Positions 14,501-25,589 are shown, counted from the stretch's first letter. The stretch: DNA of 64,000 bases from Epiperipatus broadwayi (GCA_028023455.1 JAQFVV010006306.1:1455001-1519000), one strand, 5' to 3'. Made by a program: numbers and translations. The notes: generated by a model not told the origin, from the sequence alone.

Positions 14501-17500
14501 ATTAGAAACTCTGAAGTTTTCTGATACCCATATGTCTTCTATTCCAGGTATATAACATAAATAGGCATATGGGACTGAACTAAGTTCAGATACACTATAT
14601 ATTAATAGCACTAGCAATATAAATTCACCAACACCTTAACAGCAATAAATAAAATTTACAAAACAAAATCCAAGTCAGATGTCAGATGGCTTAATTTAAT
14701 AAGCTTGTGTTTACAAATGTTATATATAGAGCAAACAATAGAAACTCATATCAATCTTTGTATAATATCCTCAACCTCTGACGTATTTCTGCTTCTGGTA
14801 TTTTCAGTGATGTGCTAGGATTTTCAAACATTAAATTAAAAATATTAGGACAAGCCCAGCAGTTTATCTAAAGTATAATAATTAATTAGAAACTTTGAAG
14901 TTTTCAGATATTGATACGACTTCCATCTGGGAATCTAACTTAAATAGGCATATGGGACTGAACTGAGTTCAGATACACCATATATTAATAGCTTTAGCAA
15001 TACAAAATAACCAAAATGTTAACAGCAAAAAAATAAAATTTCAAAGGAAAATCCAAATTCCATTACTTAATTTAATAAGCTTGGGTTTACAAATGTTTTA
15101 TATAGAACTCACAAACCAAACTGTTACCATTCTTTGTACTATACTTTCAACTTCAGACTCATTTCTTTTTCTGGTATCCTCAGTCAGGTGATAGGATAAT
15201 CAATCATTGGATTAAAAATATGAGAACAAGCCCAGCATGTTTTCTAATGTATAACAGTTGACTAGATACTCGGAAACTTGCAGATATCCAGATGTCTTTC
15301 AATCCAGCTATCTAACTGATATAGGCATATGGGACTGAACTAAATTCAGATACAACATATATTAATAGCTTTAGTTATAGAAAATCACCAGAACATTAAC
15401 AGCCAAAAATAAAATTGCAAGAAAATGTTCAAGTCCGATGTCACATGACTTAATTTAATAAGCATGTGTTTACAAATGTTATATATAGAACTCACAAAAC
15501 AAACTCTTAACAACCATTGTAGAATACCTTCAATGTCAGACTGATTACTGTGTCTAGTGTCTTCAGTGAGGTTCTAGGACTTTCAATCATTACATTAAAA
15601 ATACCCAGAAAAGTTCAGCACTTTATCTAATGTATAAAGTTCATTAAAAACTTTGAAGTTTTCAGAGATTCATATGTCTTCCAATCAAGCTATTTAGTTT
15701 AAGGACGCACATGGGATGACACTAAGTTCAGATACACCAGATATTAATAGCTTTAATAATATGAAATTACCAAAACCTTTATAGCAAAAAATAAAAATTA
15801 TAAAAAAATTAAGTCAGAAGTTACATGACATTATTTAATAAGATTCTGTTTACAAATGTTATATATAGAACTCACAAAACAAACTCTTAACAGTCTTTTT
15901 AGAATACCCTCATTCTATGACTAATTTCTGCTTCTGGTGTTTTCAGTGAGGTCCTAGGATATACCATCATTAGATTAAAAATATCAGAAGCCCAGCACTT
16001 TATCTAATGTATAATAATTAATTAGAAACTCTGAAGTTTTTCAGACATTCGTATGTCTTCCATTCCAACTATTTAACTTAAATAGGCATATGGGACTGAA
16101 CTAATTTCAGATACACCAGTTACTAATAGCTTTAGCAATATAAAATCACCATACGTTAACAGCAAAAAATGAAATTTCAAAAGAAAATCCAAATTAGACT
16201 TCCCATGACTTAATTCTATAAGCTTTGGTTTACAAATGTTATATAAATAGCTCACAAAACAAACTCTTACCTATCTTTGTAGAATACCTTCTTTCTCCGA
16301 CTGATTTCTCCTTCTAGTATATTTAGTCAGGTGCTAGGATAATCAATCATTGGATTAAAAATATGAGGACAAGCCCAGCACGTTATCTAATGTATAACCA
16401 TTGATTAGTGACTTCCAAGTTTGCAGATAACCATATGTCTTCCAATCCAACTACCTAACTTATATTGGCATATAGGACTGAACTAAGTTCAGATACATCA
16501 AATATTAATAGCTTTAGCAACATAAAATCACCAAATCGTTAACAGCCAAAAATAAAATTACAAAAACATTCCAAGTCAGATGTCACATGAGTCAATATAA
16601 TAAGCGTGTGTTTACAAATGTTATATAAAGAGCTCACAAAACAAACTTTTAACAAGCATTGCAGAATACCTTCAACTTCAGACTGATTTCTGCTTTTGGT
16701 ATTTTCTGTGATGTGCTAGGATATTCAATCATTAGATTAAAAATACCAGGACCAGCCCAGCACTTTATCTAATGTATCATAATTTGTTAAAACCTCTGAA
16801 GTTTTCAGATATTTATATGTCTTTCAATGCAGGTATTTTACTTAAATAGGCATATGGGACTGAACTAAGTCCAGATACACCATATATTAATAGGTTTCAC
16901 AATATAAAATCACCAAACCCTTAATAGCAAACAAATAAAATTAGAAAAAAAAATTTTCAGATGTTACATGACTTAATTTAATAAGCGTGTGTTTTCAAAT
17001 GTTATATATATAGAGCTCACAAGAAAAACTCTTAACAAGCTTTGTAGAATAGCCTCAACCTCAGACCAGTTTCTGCTTTTGGCATTCTACTGAGGTACTA
17101 GGATGTTCAATCATTAGATTAAAAATAACATGACAACCTCAGCACTTTATCTAATGTATAACAATTAATTACACACTTTGAAAATTTAGATATGCATATA
17201 TCTTCCAGTTTATCTATCTACCGTAAATAGGCATACGGACTGAACTAAGTTCAGATACACCATATATTAATAGCTTTAGCAATATAAAATCACCAAAACC
17301 TTAATAACAAAATATAAAATTACAAAAAAAAAATCAAGTCAGATGTCACACGACTTAATTTAATAAGCTTGTGTTTTCAAATGTTATATATAGAGCTCAC
17401 AAAACAAACTCTTAACAATTTTTATAGAATATCCTCAACCTCACACCTATTTCTGCTTCTGGCACTTTCAGTGAGGTGCTAAGATATTAGAAACTATGAT

Positions 17501-17510
17501 GTTTGCAGAT

Positions 17511-17727
17511 TGGAAGGCATATGGATATCTGAAAATTCAGAGTTTCTAATTAATTGTTATACATTAGATAAAGTGCTCGGCATGTCCTGGTATTTTTAAT
17601 CTAATGATTGAATATTGTAGCACCTCACTGAGGATTCCAGAAGCAGAAATCGGTCTGAAGTTATGGGTTTTCTATAAAGCTTGTTAAGCATTTGGTTTTC
17701 GAGCTCTATATATAACAATAGGAGTAT
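17511..17727. repeat. Inverted partial satellite monomer at the array edge
   Basis: The last forward monomer reads TTAGAAACTATGATGTTTGC up to about 17,510. The sequence then continues as the reverse complement of the satellite: GGCATATGGATATCTGAAAA, GAGTTTCTAATTAATTG, TTTTTAATCTAATGATTGAA and CACCTCACTGAGGA, down to GAGCTCTATATATAACA. The junction is a short hairpin with a loop near TGGAAGGCATATGG. Here the hammerhead block lies on the + strand at about 17,625-17,670. Right of 17,727 no satellite similarity is visible. Confidence 0.92.
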
Positions 17728-18067
17728 TAATATTTAAATTTCTTAGCAAGCTAACCAGTTTACTTCTTAATTTTTATAGCAACTGTTTTCTAAATTTTAG
17801 ATTTGCATGATCTATAAAGGGCAACCATTTTCAAAATATATCAATTACTATATGTTCAAAAATATCCAATAAAAAGATATAAATATAAAATACTATCTAA
17901 AGTAATTAATACCCTTATGTGATCTATTGTTCGCTTCTCTATTATCTAGTACTATAATAATAAAGGCACTGCAATATTAGCAAACTAAGATCTGTTTACA
18001 CATTAAATGGCGCTGATTATTTATCTTTAATAAGGAAACTAAGAGTAATATCTAGACATCTTTATTT
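17728..18067. other. AT-rich sequence, nothing recognised
   Basis: I see no coding potential, repeat or RNA signal in this stretch between the satellite edge and the first foldback element. Confidence 0.5.
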
Positions 18068-18320
18068 ACTAGCTCTACATATATTCATATATATATTGTT
18101 TATAATAACTTCTTTCATATACACTTTAATGCAAAAAGTTTTTAATAAAACTTTTAAAACAAAAAAGCAGAGGACGGTTAAGAAAGCTCTGATGAAGACT
18201 GCTGGACAACCGAAACTGTCGGAATATAAAGACATTTTATTAAAAAAATTGTTTGCATTAAAGTGTATATGAAAGAAGTTATTATAAGCAATATATATAT
18301 ATATATGAATATATAAAGAA
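18068..18320. mobile_element. Foldback (MITE-like) element with hammerhead-like centre
   Basis: The left arm (about 18,080-18,136, containing ATAACTTCTTTCATATACAC) and the right arm (about 18,250-18,314, containing GTGTATATGAAAGAAGTTAT) are near-perfect inverted repeats of about 57 bp. The centre carries CTGATGA (18,190s), then CGAAAC and TGTC, the spacing of a hammerhead core. However, an extra A follows CTGATGA and the intervening stem II does not pair well. Non-autonomous DNA element or retro-derived palindrome are both possible. The open frame across it (18,062-18,424) is incidental. Confidence 0.7.
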
Positions 18321-18404
18321 ATTAAAGGAGAATAAGAGTATATACTTCTAATAATAAGCTCTACATATATGAATTTTCTAGTAGTCTTCACAAAACAAAT
18401 CATT

Positions 18405-18640
18405 TTCAACCATTGTTGATCCACTACCTGGTGAAAATCTCTCCAAAGGAAATCTAGTCTTTCTGATATTTAGCCTTTCTTTTTCACATCATATGAGAAA
18501 CCTTCTCATTTCATCCATCCATTTCACATGTGATATTTTTTTAGGTCTTTTATAAAATTGTTTTTCTATTGTCATTTCTTCTAGAAATATATCTAGCCCA
18601 ACTCTCTTTCAGTCTTTTAATTCTTTCAATGATATCAGTT
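18405..18640 (-). pseudogene. RTE-type non-LTR retrotransposon 3' end, degenerate
   Basis: Read on the minus strand, broken frames resemble the extreme C-terminus of RTE-clade reverse transcriptases: NDNR near the start, an EMDG-like segment, then KAKYQKD and SFGEIFTR followed by a W-I-N-N-G end. The copy at 24,281-24,545 gives the readable template (RREAKDQRRW, ELGETF). Several in-frame stops and indels show it is dead. It is heavily 5'-truncated, as usual for this class. Confidence 0.7.
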
Positions 18641-18824
18641 ACCTATTTGTTATTTCATCCACATGTTTCATTTTTGATTCTTCCTTGTTACTCCCAGCAT
18701 GCTTCATTTTATGACCTGAAGTCTATGAAGTACTATTTTGTTAAGTGTCGACCTTTCAGATGCATAAATAAGAAATAAAACATCTATTTAAAACTTCCTT
18801 TTCAAATCTATAGCTAAGTATAAA

Positions 18825-19700
18825 ATAGGAACATGAACACTATTTCTATTAAAACATCACATGATCACCATTTCATATGCTTACACATGCTGTTAATAAG
18901 AGTATGTGATGCACAATGACTTCTTTTTCAGAGACAAAAATCTCTCAGCCACTATGCCCAGAGAAAGCTGTTAACCACTCCTACCTCCTCTTTCCATTCC
19001 CCACCCTAAGTTTTTCCCATATTTTTCTCTATTCTGCTCCATCCCATTTCCACAAAATAATCTTTATCAACTCTATGGCCTTTATATTTAAATCCCCCTT
19101 ATCTTTTTTTAAACCCAGCATAAAAATCAAGAACCCACTTTCTGTATAATCACTTTGTTTATATTTATTCTTCCACAACTTCATTATTTGTACCCTATCA
19201 TTTTCAATTATTTGTACCCTACCCTATCATTTACATTCAATTAACAGATGCCTAATATTTTCTATGCCTTCCTTACACAATTCGCAGACTAAATCTCCCA
19301 CATTTTTCCATTTATGTGTATATTCCCTTATTGCTAAAGATTCTGTTCGAGCCTTAAACAGTAAACTACTTTATTATCATAAATTAACTCGTACTCAATA
19401 TTCTGTTTACTTTTATATATATTTAAACTCTTTTTACTCTTCAACTCCCTATTCTTTACTAATGCATCTATTCTCTATCCCATTCCTTGCCACTATACTT
19501 CCATAACTTTTTTATCCAAATCTTCTCCATACCATACTACCTTTTCACCCTTCTTGTTGCCTGTCCTTTATTCATAACCCAATTGAATACTATTTTGGCT
19601 ATTCTCTTATTATCCAAAAACTCGACCATCCCATTTCTCTTTGAATTGAGTCCTTTACCAACTTCTCCATACAGTTGTGCCACCAAGTGCAAACTTTCAT
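18825..19700 (-). pseudogene. LINE 3' fragment (C-terminal RT/zinc-finger part and 3' tail)
   Basis: The + strand is strikingly pyrimidine-rich because the coding strand is minus. Minus-strand frames contain NKRIAKIVFNWVM-like and LVCELCKEGIENIRHLLIEC segments, the latter matching the C-x2-C...H-x-C zinc-finger tail found after the RT domain in several LINE clades. The same order and wording occurs at 43,740-44,603, so the two are copies of one LINE family. The 3' tail (18,840-18,915) includes ATGATCACCATTTCATATGC, which is also the outer end of the dispersed hammerhead repeat. Clade not determined. Confidence 0.75.
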
Positions 19701-19785
19701 AATCAATGGATGCAGGAAGGTTTCGACATCCATTGATTATGAAAGCTTTTACTAAGTGGCACTACTGTAAGGAGGGTACTGTCAT
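19697..19785. repeat. Small palindromic remnant of the dispersed hammerhead repeat
   Basis: AATCAATGGATGCAGGAAGG on the left is mirrored by CATCCATTGATTATGAAAG, followed by AAGTGGCACTACTGTAAGGA. These are the conserved outer blocks of the dispersed repeat, here collapsed into a short inverted dimer at the 5' edge of the LINE fragment. Confidence 0.7.
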
Positions 19786-20409
19786 TCACCGAAATACGTA
19801 ACATATTAAATTTTAAACACAGAAATAAATTTTTCTACGATAAATTTTGTGATATTCTTTTAAAAACCAGAAAAATATTTTTAGCCTAGTTTTTTTTCTT
19901 TTTTCTATTACTATTTTAATAAACAATTTGATTTTTTCTAGAGAAAAATCATCTTGGATGATTAATTTTTTTTTTAGAAGCGGCACAGACCCAATTGATA
20001 AGAATTAAAACTCCTATGTTAATTGATTTCAATTTTATATTGATTTTAATATTCTTTTTATTACATTCACTAAAGAAAAGAAAATCTTTCAACGCTGTAG
20101 ATATTTTGTCATTTTTTCTGAGACAATCACATATTTTTAACATTTTCCGATAAAACTTGGTCCATACAACGAATTAACCTCGCACTACTTTTAACTAAGC
20201 TGAATGGCATCCGTTGAGATGCATACGAATGTCCTTCGAATTTAAAAGCAGTATAGTTTTGAGCACTGGGATGCCAAGAATTCTTATATCCTAGCCTGAA
20301 GAGTGGTAAAATTATAATAAGATAAAATGAAATATTTTGATATTTGTCAGATAAATAAGGAAACTGGAATCTTTTTTCTGTTTTTTTAATTATAAAAAAA
20401 AAAATTATT
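19786..20409. other. AT-rich sequence, nothing recognised
   Basis: This stretch is downstream of the SRP RNA gene. It contains long T and A runs and one short minus-strand frame (19,949-20,143) with no recognisable product. Confidence 0.5.
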
Positions 20410-20415
20410 AAAAAA
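20410..20415 (-). terminator. RNA polymerase III T-run terminator of the SRP RNA gene
   Basis: Directly after the 3' end (minus strand CCTACTTC) there is a run of six T, and after AATAA a second longer T run. This is the normal pol III stop signal. Confidence 0.85.
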
Positions 20416-20711
20416 GAAGTAGGTCCAACTATATCGGCTGGGCTACTAACAAACGCCTATTCACAGACGCGATCCCGCTACTGCGCGACATGGGAACCTT
20501 TGCCTGCTGCGTTTCCGCCCTGGGCCGGTACGTTCCTCCTTAGGCAACCTGGTCATCACGGGCTCCCCCGAAATAACCATATTGATGCCGGGCTTAGCGC
20601 GGACGTCCGATCGCCATAGGACATCAGCCAGTAGGGCCCCCAACCTCAAGCCATCCACTACTCCTAGCTTCCAAGTAGCTGGATTACAGGTGCACGCCAC
20701 TACACCCAGCT
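20410..20711 (-). ncRNA. 7SL: Signal recognition particle RNA (7SL RNA)
   Basis: The minus strand matches animal 7SL RNA end to end over about 300 nt, close to the usual 300 nt. The Alu domain starts with GCTGGGTGTAGTGGCG and continues with CCTGTAATCCAGCTAC. The S domain contains CCGGCATCAATATGG, ACCAGGTTGCCTAAGGAGG and CCGGCCCAGGGCGGAAACGC, that is helix 8 with its GGAA loop and the asymmetric AGCAGG side contacted by SRP54. It is followed by GGGATCGCGTCTGTGAATAG, and the RNA ends in a T run. SRP RNA is the scaffold of the particle that delivers ribosomes making secretory and membrane proteins to the ER. The stretch is far more GC-rich than its surroundings. The helix 8 tip differs from the human one by changes that keep pairing, which favours a functional gene over a decayed copy. 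The 88-codon frame inside it is incidental. Confidence 0.95.
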
Positions 20712-20715
20712 GACA

Positions 20716-20745
20716 GAAGGCCTTCATTTAATATATTTAGCAAAG
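20716..20745 (-). promoter_or_regulatory. TATA-like upstream element of the SRP RNA gene
   Basis: Read on the minus strand, CTAAATATATTAAATG lies about 20-30 nt upstream of the RNA start, where a TATA element of an upstream-assisted pol III gene would sit. The whole neighbourhood is AT-rich, so the match is weak evidence. Confidence 0.35.
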
Positions 20746-21878
20746 TAAACATTATTCTTTTTGATATAAATTTTAATTTTTAGCTATTGAAATATAAATA
20801 TTAGTTTATAAATTATTTATATATTTAAATAATAAACTTATAAAAAATATATTTTTTGTTTGACTTTTACTTTAATAATGTCGTACAAACGTGATGATTT
20901 GAGACGTTTGCGCTCTCTATCGGTTAAATGATCAAAGTTAGTTCGTAGATGATGGCCGTCAATAAGTTGATTTGTTTAATTAAAATATGGTACAAAGTTA
21001 AAGATTAGTTCTTTGGATATTTATGTAGCATAAACAGTATGTGTCGATATTTTTACAGAAAAGTTATTAATGGTTTGTGTTGTAATGTGGCACGTGTTTA
21101 AATAAAAAATTTTAAAATGCTAACGACGTTCAAATGCATCATTTAAAAGTATCTTTTATGTGTTTATTTGTATCAAAATTATAGGGAAAAAAAACATCCT
21201 CTCCTGATGAGGGAGTTTTTAAATTATTTAATAATTACAGAGAAAGAACATCCTAAGATGTTAGTGCAAAAGGAAATATTTTTGTCTACGTTTTAGAAAT
21301 TATTCTGCTGGCATAATGTTAAGTATATACCACCATTTAAATCAAGATATAAATAACTTTTTATATATTTTGAATTCATAAGTTTTTTAGATTATAGAAA
21401 AATTTCAGAATTGTTTTGATATTTAAATAAAAGATTTTTTTTTAATTTCCAGAGAAAAATATTGCATACCGTAACAACCGGAGGATAATATTTTGAAGTA
21501 GTTCGGTTATTTCCATACTATATTAGAGACGTGTTTCAAACCACGAGCTTAGAGATTATAATTTGCAGCTTTATTTCTAAGTGCTATTCAATCTTATATA
21601 TTGTAAGCTAGTTATATATATATCATTTAACTGGGATTATTTATTTTTATCTAAAACAGAGCTGTGACCTGAAGACCACATGTTTGTTCCCCAGGATAGC
21701 CATGAATGCAGCCCAACACAAAGTCATAAACTTATTTAAAATTATTAGATTTTTTTTATGATTACATGCTGCAATGTGATTAAAATAAAAGTATGTCTGC
21801 ATTCAAATGCAATATTCAACTAATTTTAGTTTCCCTTTTTTAAAATAAGAACCATTGTAATTTTTTTGTCATATAAAG
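20746..21878. other. AT-rich sequence, nothing recognised
   Basis: No repeat copy, open frame or RNA signal stands out. Upstream control elements of the SRP RNA gene could lie in the first 200 bp but I cannot point to one. Confidence 0.5.
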
Positions 21879-22670
21879 CGGTGGATCGGCGCCGGCACCT
21901 TTTTTAGTTTATTTTTAATGTTTCAAACGGAATTCGATGGAACGATATCGCACGTACATAATTACACTCACATTTATATAATTCAATCAAACAAAATATG
22001 GTATTTTATGAATCAGATAAAATATGAATACATTCGAAATTGGAGCTCTCATGTAGTCAGACGTGGACTTATTTACGTCCCCATTGATCGCTCGTGGTCA
22101 ACGACTGATTGCAGCGACGCATGCGCAGCCAGTAAACGTCTGACGTTTGTGATTGAATGCACCTGTGTAGCGATTGGCAATGTGAGGAATATTTAATTTC
22201 TTTATTTTTACGTAAAGTTGACATCTTTAATTTTTTTTGGAGTAAAAGTTTAGCCCAAGTTTAAAAATGAAAAACATTTCCAGTTACTTCGCGACTGCCT
22301 ATCTCACTAATAAAAAGTCCTAAACGACGACAGAAAATATGGAAATATTAGTGCAAGTTGATGTTCCTGAATCATCTCAAGTGGAGAACATCATTCGGCC
22401 ATAGACACTAACACTAAGAAAATGAATCGGGACGACTTGTCAGACGAGAATTTTATTCAATTATATAAAGTTTTACAATTTCATTTTACATTTAGTTATC
22501 AGTTGTTTGGCTTGTCTAAAATAAAAAAAAATTATGATAAATTTTTTGTTTTTTTATTTGCTTCATAACATTGGAAAAGCTGCTTTAAACTTCATTTAAA
22601 TATCTGAATATAATTTTCTTTAGTAAAAAGCTTCACAAGAAGTGAGTTCCAGCACCTTTTTTTATTAAAA
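21879..22670 (+). mobile_element. Possible hAT-like DNA transposon remnant
   Basis: GCGGTGGATCGGCGCCGGCA at 21,880 resembles hAT terminal sequences of the form CAGNGGTGGATC, and CCAGCACCTTTTTTT recurs near 22,650. From 22,267 a broken frame starts MKNISSYF, like the N-terminal SYF segment before BED-type zinc fingers in some hAT-derived proteins, and runs into stops. A GC-richer patch at 22,020-22,180 contains GACGCATGCGCAG and a CGATTGGCAAT motif, so a small promoter is an alternative reading. Low confidence. Confidence 0.3.
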
Positions 22671-22984
22671 AAAAAAACCCTGAGAACCATCAATGATGTT
22701 TTATTATTTAGTTATGTACATTTTGTATATTAGTAATCACTAATTTGAAACCCTTATCAACGATTTTAAAAGATTATTCAAATAGATCGCTGCATAATTA
22801 AAATTATTACTTAAGGACTTTTTTACTTATCTGTGTTAGTGGATATAAAAATATGCATGGATCTTTTCTTTGCTTAACAGCTTTTGGTAATGTTTGCATA
22901 TCTAATTTGTGACTGGACAATTTGGCTAATGTGGACTAGAGATGTCAAAAGGTACCCTTGATCTAAAATACTAAATTTAAGCAC

Positions 22985-23100
22985 CTGAAGTGACTTAGCA
23001 CATTCATTGGCCTTGAACTTCAACATCTGCCACCTTCTGGCATCAATTGATTACTTTGGCTTGCACTGAGTGGCACTATTGTATAGAGAGTTTTACCTGT
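22985..23100 (+). repeat. Truncated copy of the dispersed hammerhead repeat (3' part)
   Basis: CTTCTGGCATCAATTGATTA, CTTTGGCTTGCACTGAGTGG and CACTATTGTATAGAGAG reproduce the block that follows the ribozyme in the dispersed family. The ribozyme itself is missing. Confidence 0.8.
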
Positions 23101-24065
23101 TTTATCTCACTGATTCTTGATTTTCTCTTCATATTTTTCCAACTGGACTCTCTCAATTCACTTTATGTTTTATTTTATCATCCTATTGGCCTCTTTTAAG
23201 GTATTTTGAGATCTTTTTTTATTGTTTACTTCATATTCTCTTACATTTTTCAATCTGATCTGATTTTTCTTTTCAGTTCTTGCATTTTCTGTAAGATAAC
23301 TTGTCTATCCTTTTCTCCCCAATTCTGTTGTTGTTGTTTTTTGGGATGATTTTTACTTTTTAAATTTTTCTTTTATCAGTCCAGCTATCTTCTAGTACAT
23401 TTTTTTGTTTATTTTTAAAAATAATTCCTGTTCATCTATCTATTTCATCTCTTTGCCATTTCTTATCTCGAGATATTTTATTCACTTTTATAGTTTGTCT
23501 ACTTTTTCCATAAGCAATATTTAGACCATATTCATCTCTCCTTGTCATTAATCAATTTGCTGCTCTTAATTTATTTTTATGGTTTTTGTTTTAGTTTTGT
23601 GATCATTTATGATGGTTATTATAAATTATATATTTGCTTGTTATTTCTTTATCAAATTTCTTACATATTCTTTGTATCTTGTTTTTTATCTCGAGATATT
23701 TTATTTGCTTTTATAGTTTGTCTACTTTTTCCATAAGCAATATTTAGACCATATTCATCTCTCATTGTCATTCATCAATTTGCTGCTCTTAATTTATCTT
23801 TGTGGATTTTGTTTTAGTTTTGTGATCATTTATGATGGTTATTATAAATTATATATTTTCTTGTTATTTCTTTATCAAATTTATTTTTTAATCAAGGCTT
23901 CTATTTCTAACACTATTTCATTAAATTTGAACTGCTTGTCTTCTTTCATGTAAATTCTATTTATTTTCTTGAATAATCGTCTTTATATATTCTAGTTTGA
24001 ACCTTGCCCTTTTCCTAACCTCTCATTTTTATGTACATCATAACCTTCTAACAAAGCTTTGAAAA
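23101..24065 (-). pseudogene. Probable LINE coding remnant with internal tandem duplication
   Basis: Like the recognised LINE copies, this stretch is strongly pyrimidine-rich on the + strand, and its minus-strand frames give lysine-rich, charged segments with many stops. No catalytic RT motif can be read, so assignment rests on composition and style. Within it, about 223 bp are tandemly duplicated: 23,460-23,682 and 23,683-23,905, both starting at TATCTCGAGATATTTTATT. This explains the two nearly identical + strand frames there, which are not genes. Confidence 0.4.
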
Positions 24066-24280
24066 CTTAAAATGAAATATACAATGAATACATAATTACA
24101 CATGTTCACATATATAAAAGAAATGTATGCAGAATATAGGATGGATAAATAGCAATAAAGAATTATTTGGTCATTAAGAGATAATTTAAATCAATAAAAT
24201 TTAATGACAAACCATGATAAAAACATATATTGCGAAAACGCAATATATGAGTAAGAGAACAAACAGGTGTTACTGTCCTC

Positions 24281-24545
24281 ATTTAAAAAATTAAAAGACA
24301 AGTGGAGTTGGGATGGATATGTTGTTAGAAGATATGATAATAGATGGACAATTGAAATCTTAAACTGGATTCCAAGAGATTGTAAAAGACCCAGAAAGAG
24401 ACCACATGTGAGATGGATGGATGAAATAAGAAAGTGTGCATGGGTGATGTGGAGAAGAGAAGCTAAAGATCAGAGAAGATGGATTGAACTTGGAGAGACC
24501 TTTATCCTGCAGTGGAGTGCTAATGGTTGATGATGATGATGATGA
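24281..24545 (+). pseudogene. RTE-type non-LTR retrotransposon 3' end
   Basis: The frame 24,267-24,530 ends an RTE-clade polyprotein: RRYDNRWTIEILNW, then PRDCKRPRKRP, RWMDEIRK, RREAKDQRRW and ELGETFILQWSANG, followed by a stop. Directly after it comes the (TGATGA)n tail typical of RTE elements. The endonuclease and RT domains are missing (5' truncation). This is the best preserved of four copies; the others are at 18,405-18,640 (-), 49,838-49,920 (+) and 53,352-53,625 (-). Confidence 0.88.
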
Positions 24546-24736
24546 ATGTTAAAAAATACAATAGTAAGAAATCACAAGATAACTATATATACAAACATAT
24601 TTACACATATATTGAATGGGAAAGAATCAGTTTCTGCACACATGTATTTAGTGCCAAATTTAACAATGAAAAAACTAAATGTTTGAGAACAAATTTGTGA
24701 TACGAAGCTTTAAGTACTGTTTTTTGTAGACACACG

Positions 24737-24747
24737 GGGGGGGGGGG
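24737..24747 (+). repeat. Homopolymer G run
   Basis: ACACAC is followed by about eleven consecutive G, unusual in this AT-rich context. It could be a length-uncertain tract in the assembly. Confidence 0.8.
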
Positions 24748-25589
24748 CTATTAATCATTTAATGATAAATATATATAACAAAAAATTCTAAATGAAAAAG
24801 GGGATTGAAAAATAAAAGAAAATTAACTGCAAGAATATTCTATGATCAAATATATTCCTTATCCTTCCTCTACGTAAAAAAATAAATAAATTACTTGTAA
24901 TATTTAAATTAATTATATTTTAGGCCCTCATTAATCAAACACAACTACCTAGGTAACATTAAAGTCTGTGTACTCATCAAAATTTTGATACTATTTTATA
25001 ATTTATTGCATTCACAAAAGAGATTCTTTATACTTGAATACATTTCGTATTAGCAGATTTTTTCAGATAAAAGTTCAAAATTAGATTCAGTATTAGCAGT
25101 TTCATACGTTTATAGATCAATATTTTTTTTATAATATAAAAAATATTTCGGGTAGTTATCAGAAAATTCCATTGCTGAATATTTTTCTTCTCTCCAAGAA
25201 TTCCCCATGACCCGATTGTAGTATCATAATCCAAATAAAAGCGTTAATTTAGGACTCTGTAATAAGGGATTAAAGGCGGTATATCTGTTGCAATGATTAT
25301 AATAATTACTTTTCTTCAATGAAGGGGCTGGTGTTTCTAACAATAAAAATAATAATTAATGATCCCTTGACATAGATTGATGCTTGCTATTGACTTAAAT
25401 TAGTCTGTACTATACTACAGGTATTCTGCATATGTTTCTAAGAATAACTTTCTCTAGGAAATGTCTGGGATGCTGTCATTTATTTTAGCAAGTAATAATA
25501 AATCAAATGTTCAGCCTTATATACATACCATCCATTTAAGTCAGAATTGTTTACTTGATAGCTTATGAGCCTTACTAGTTAAAACAATA
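24748..25589. other. AT-rich sequence, nothing recognised
   Basis: Short frames such as 25,028-25,234 (-) show no family motifs. Confidence 0.5.

Larger units (their letters stand above)
1..17510. repeat. ~380-bp AT-rich satellite array (about 46 tandem monomers)
   Basis: A landmark in each monomer (ATTAGATTAAAAA or a close variant) recurs at 29, 396, 777, 1161, 1418, 1799, 2181 and so on to 17117. Most steps are 380-386 bp, with shorter ones (257, 299, 314, 323) where a monomer has an internal deletion. Each monomer holds, in + order, a CAATCATTAGATT block, TTAATTAGAAACTCTGAAG, CATATGGGACTGAACTAAGT, TTAACAGCAAAAAATAAA, TTATATATAGAGCTCACAAA and CCTCTGACRTATTTCTGC followed by TCCTCAGTGAGG. 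No monomer has a meaningful open frame. Read on the minus strand, the last two blocks form a hammerhead ribozyme (representative copy annotated at 2811-2874). The array runs off the left edge of the window, so its full length is unknown. Confidence 0.97.

Noticed and set aside
1-17510. CRISPR-like array
   Set aside because: Repeats of ~380 bp are contiguous without unique spacers; this is a eukaryotic satellite.
20410-20711. Alu or other 7SL-derived SINE
   Set aside because: Full length with the complete S domain and a pol III terminator, no poly(A) tail or flanking duplication. A 7SL gene fits better.
20461-20727. 88-codon minus-strand open frame
   Set aside because: It lies within the SRP RNA gene and its 'protein' is just translated RNA sequence.
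23542-23953. Two similar hydrophobic + strand frames that look like paralogous membrane proteins
   Set aside because: They are opposite-strand shadows of a duplicated LINE-like stretch; the similarity comes from the 223-bp tandem duplication.
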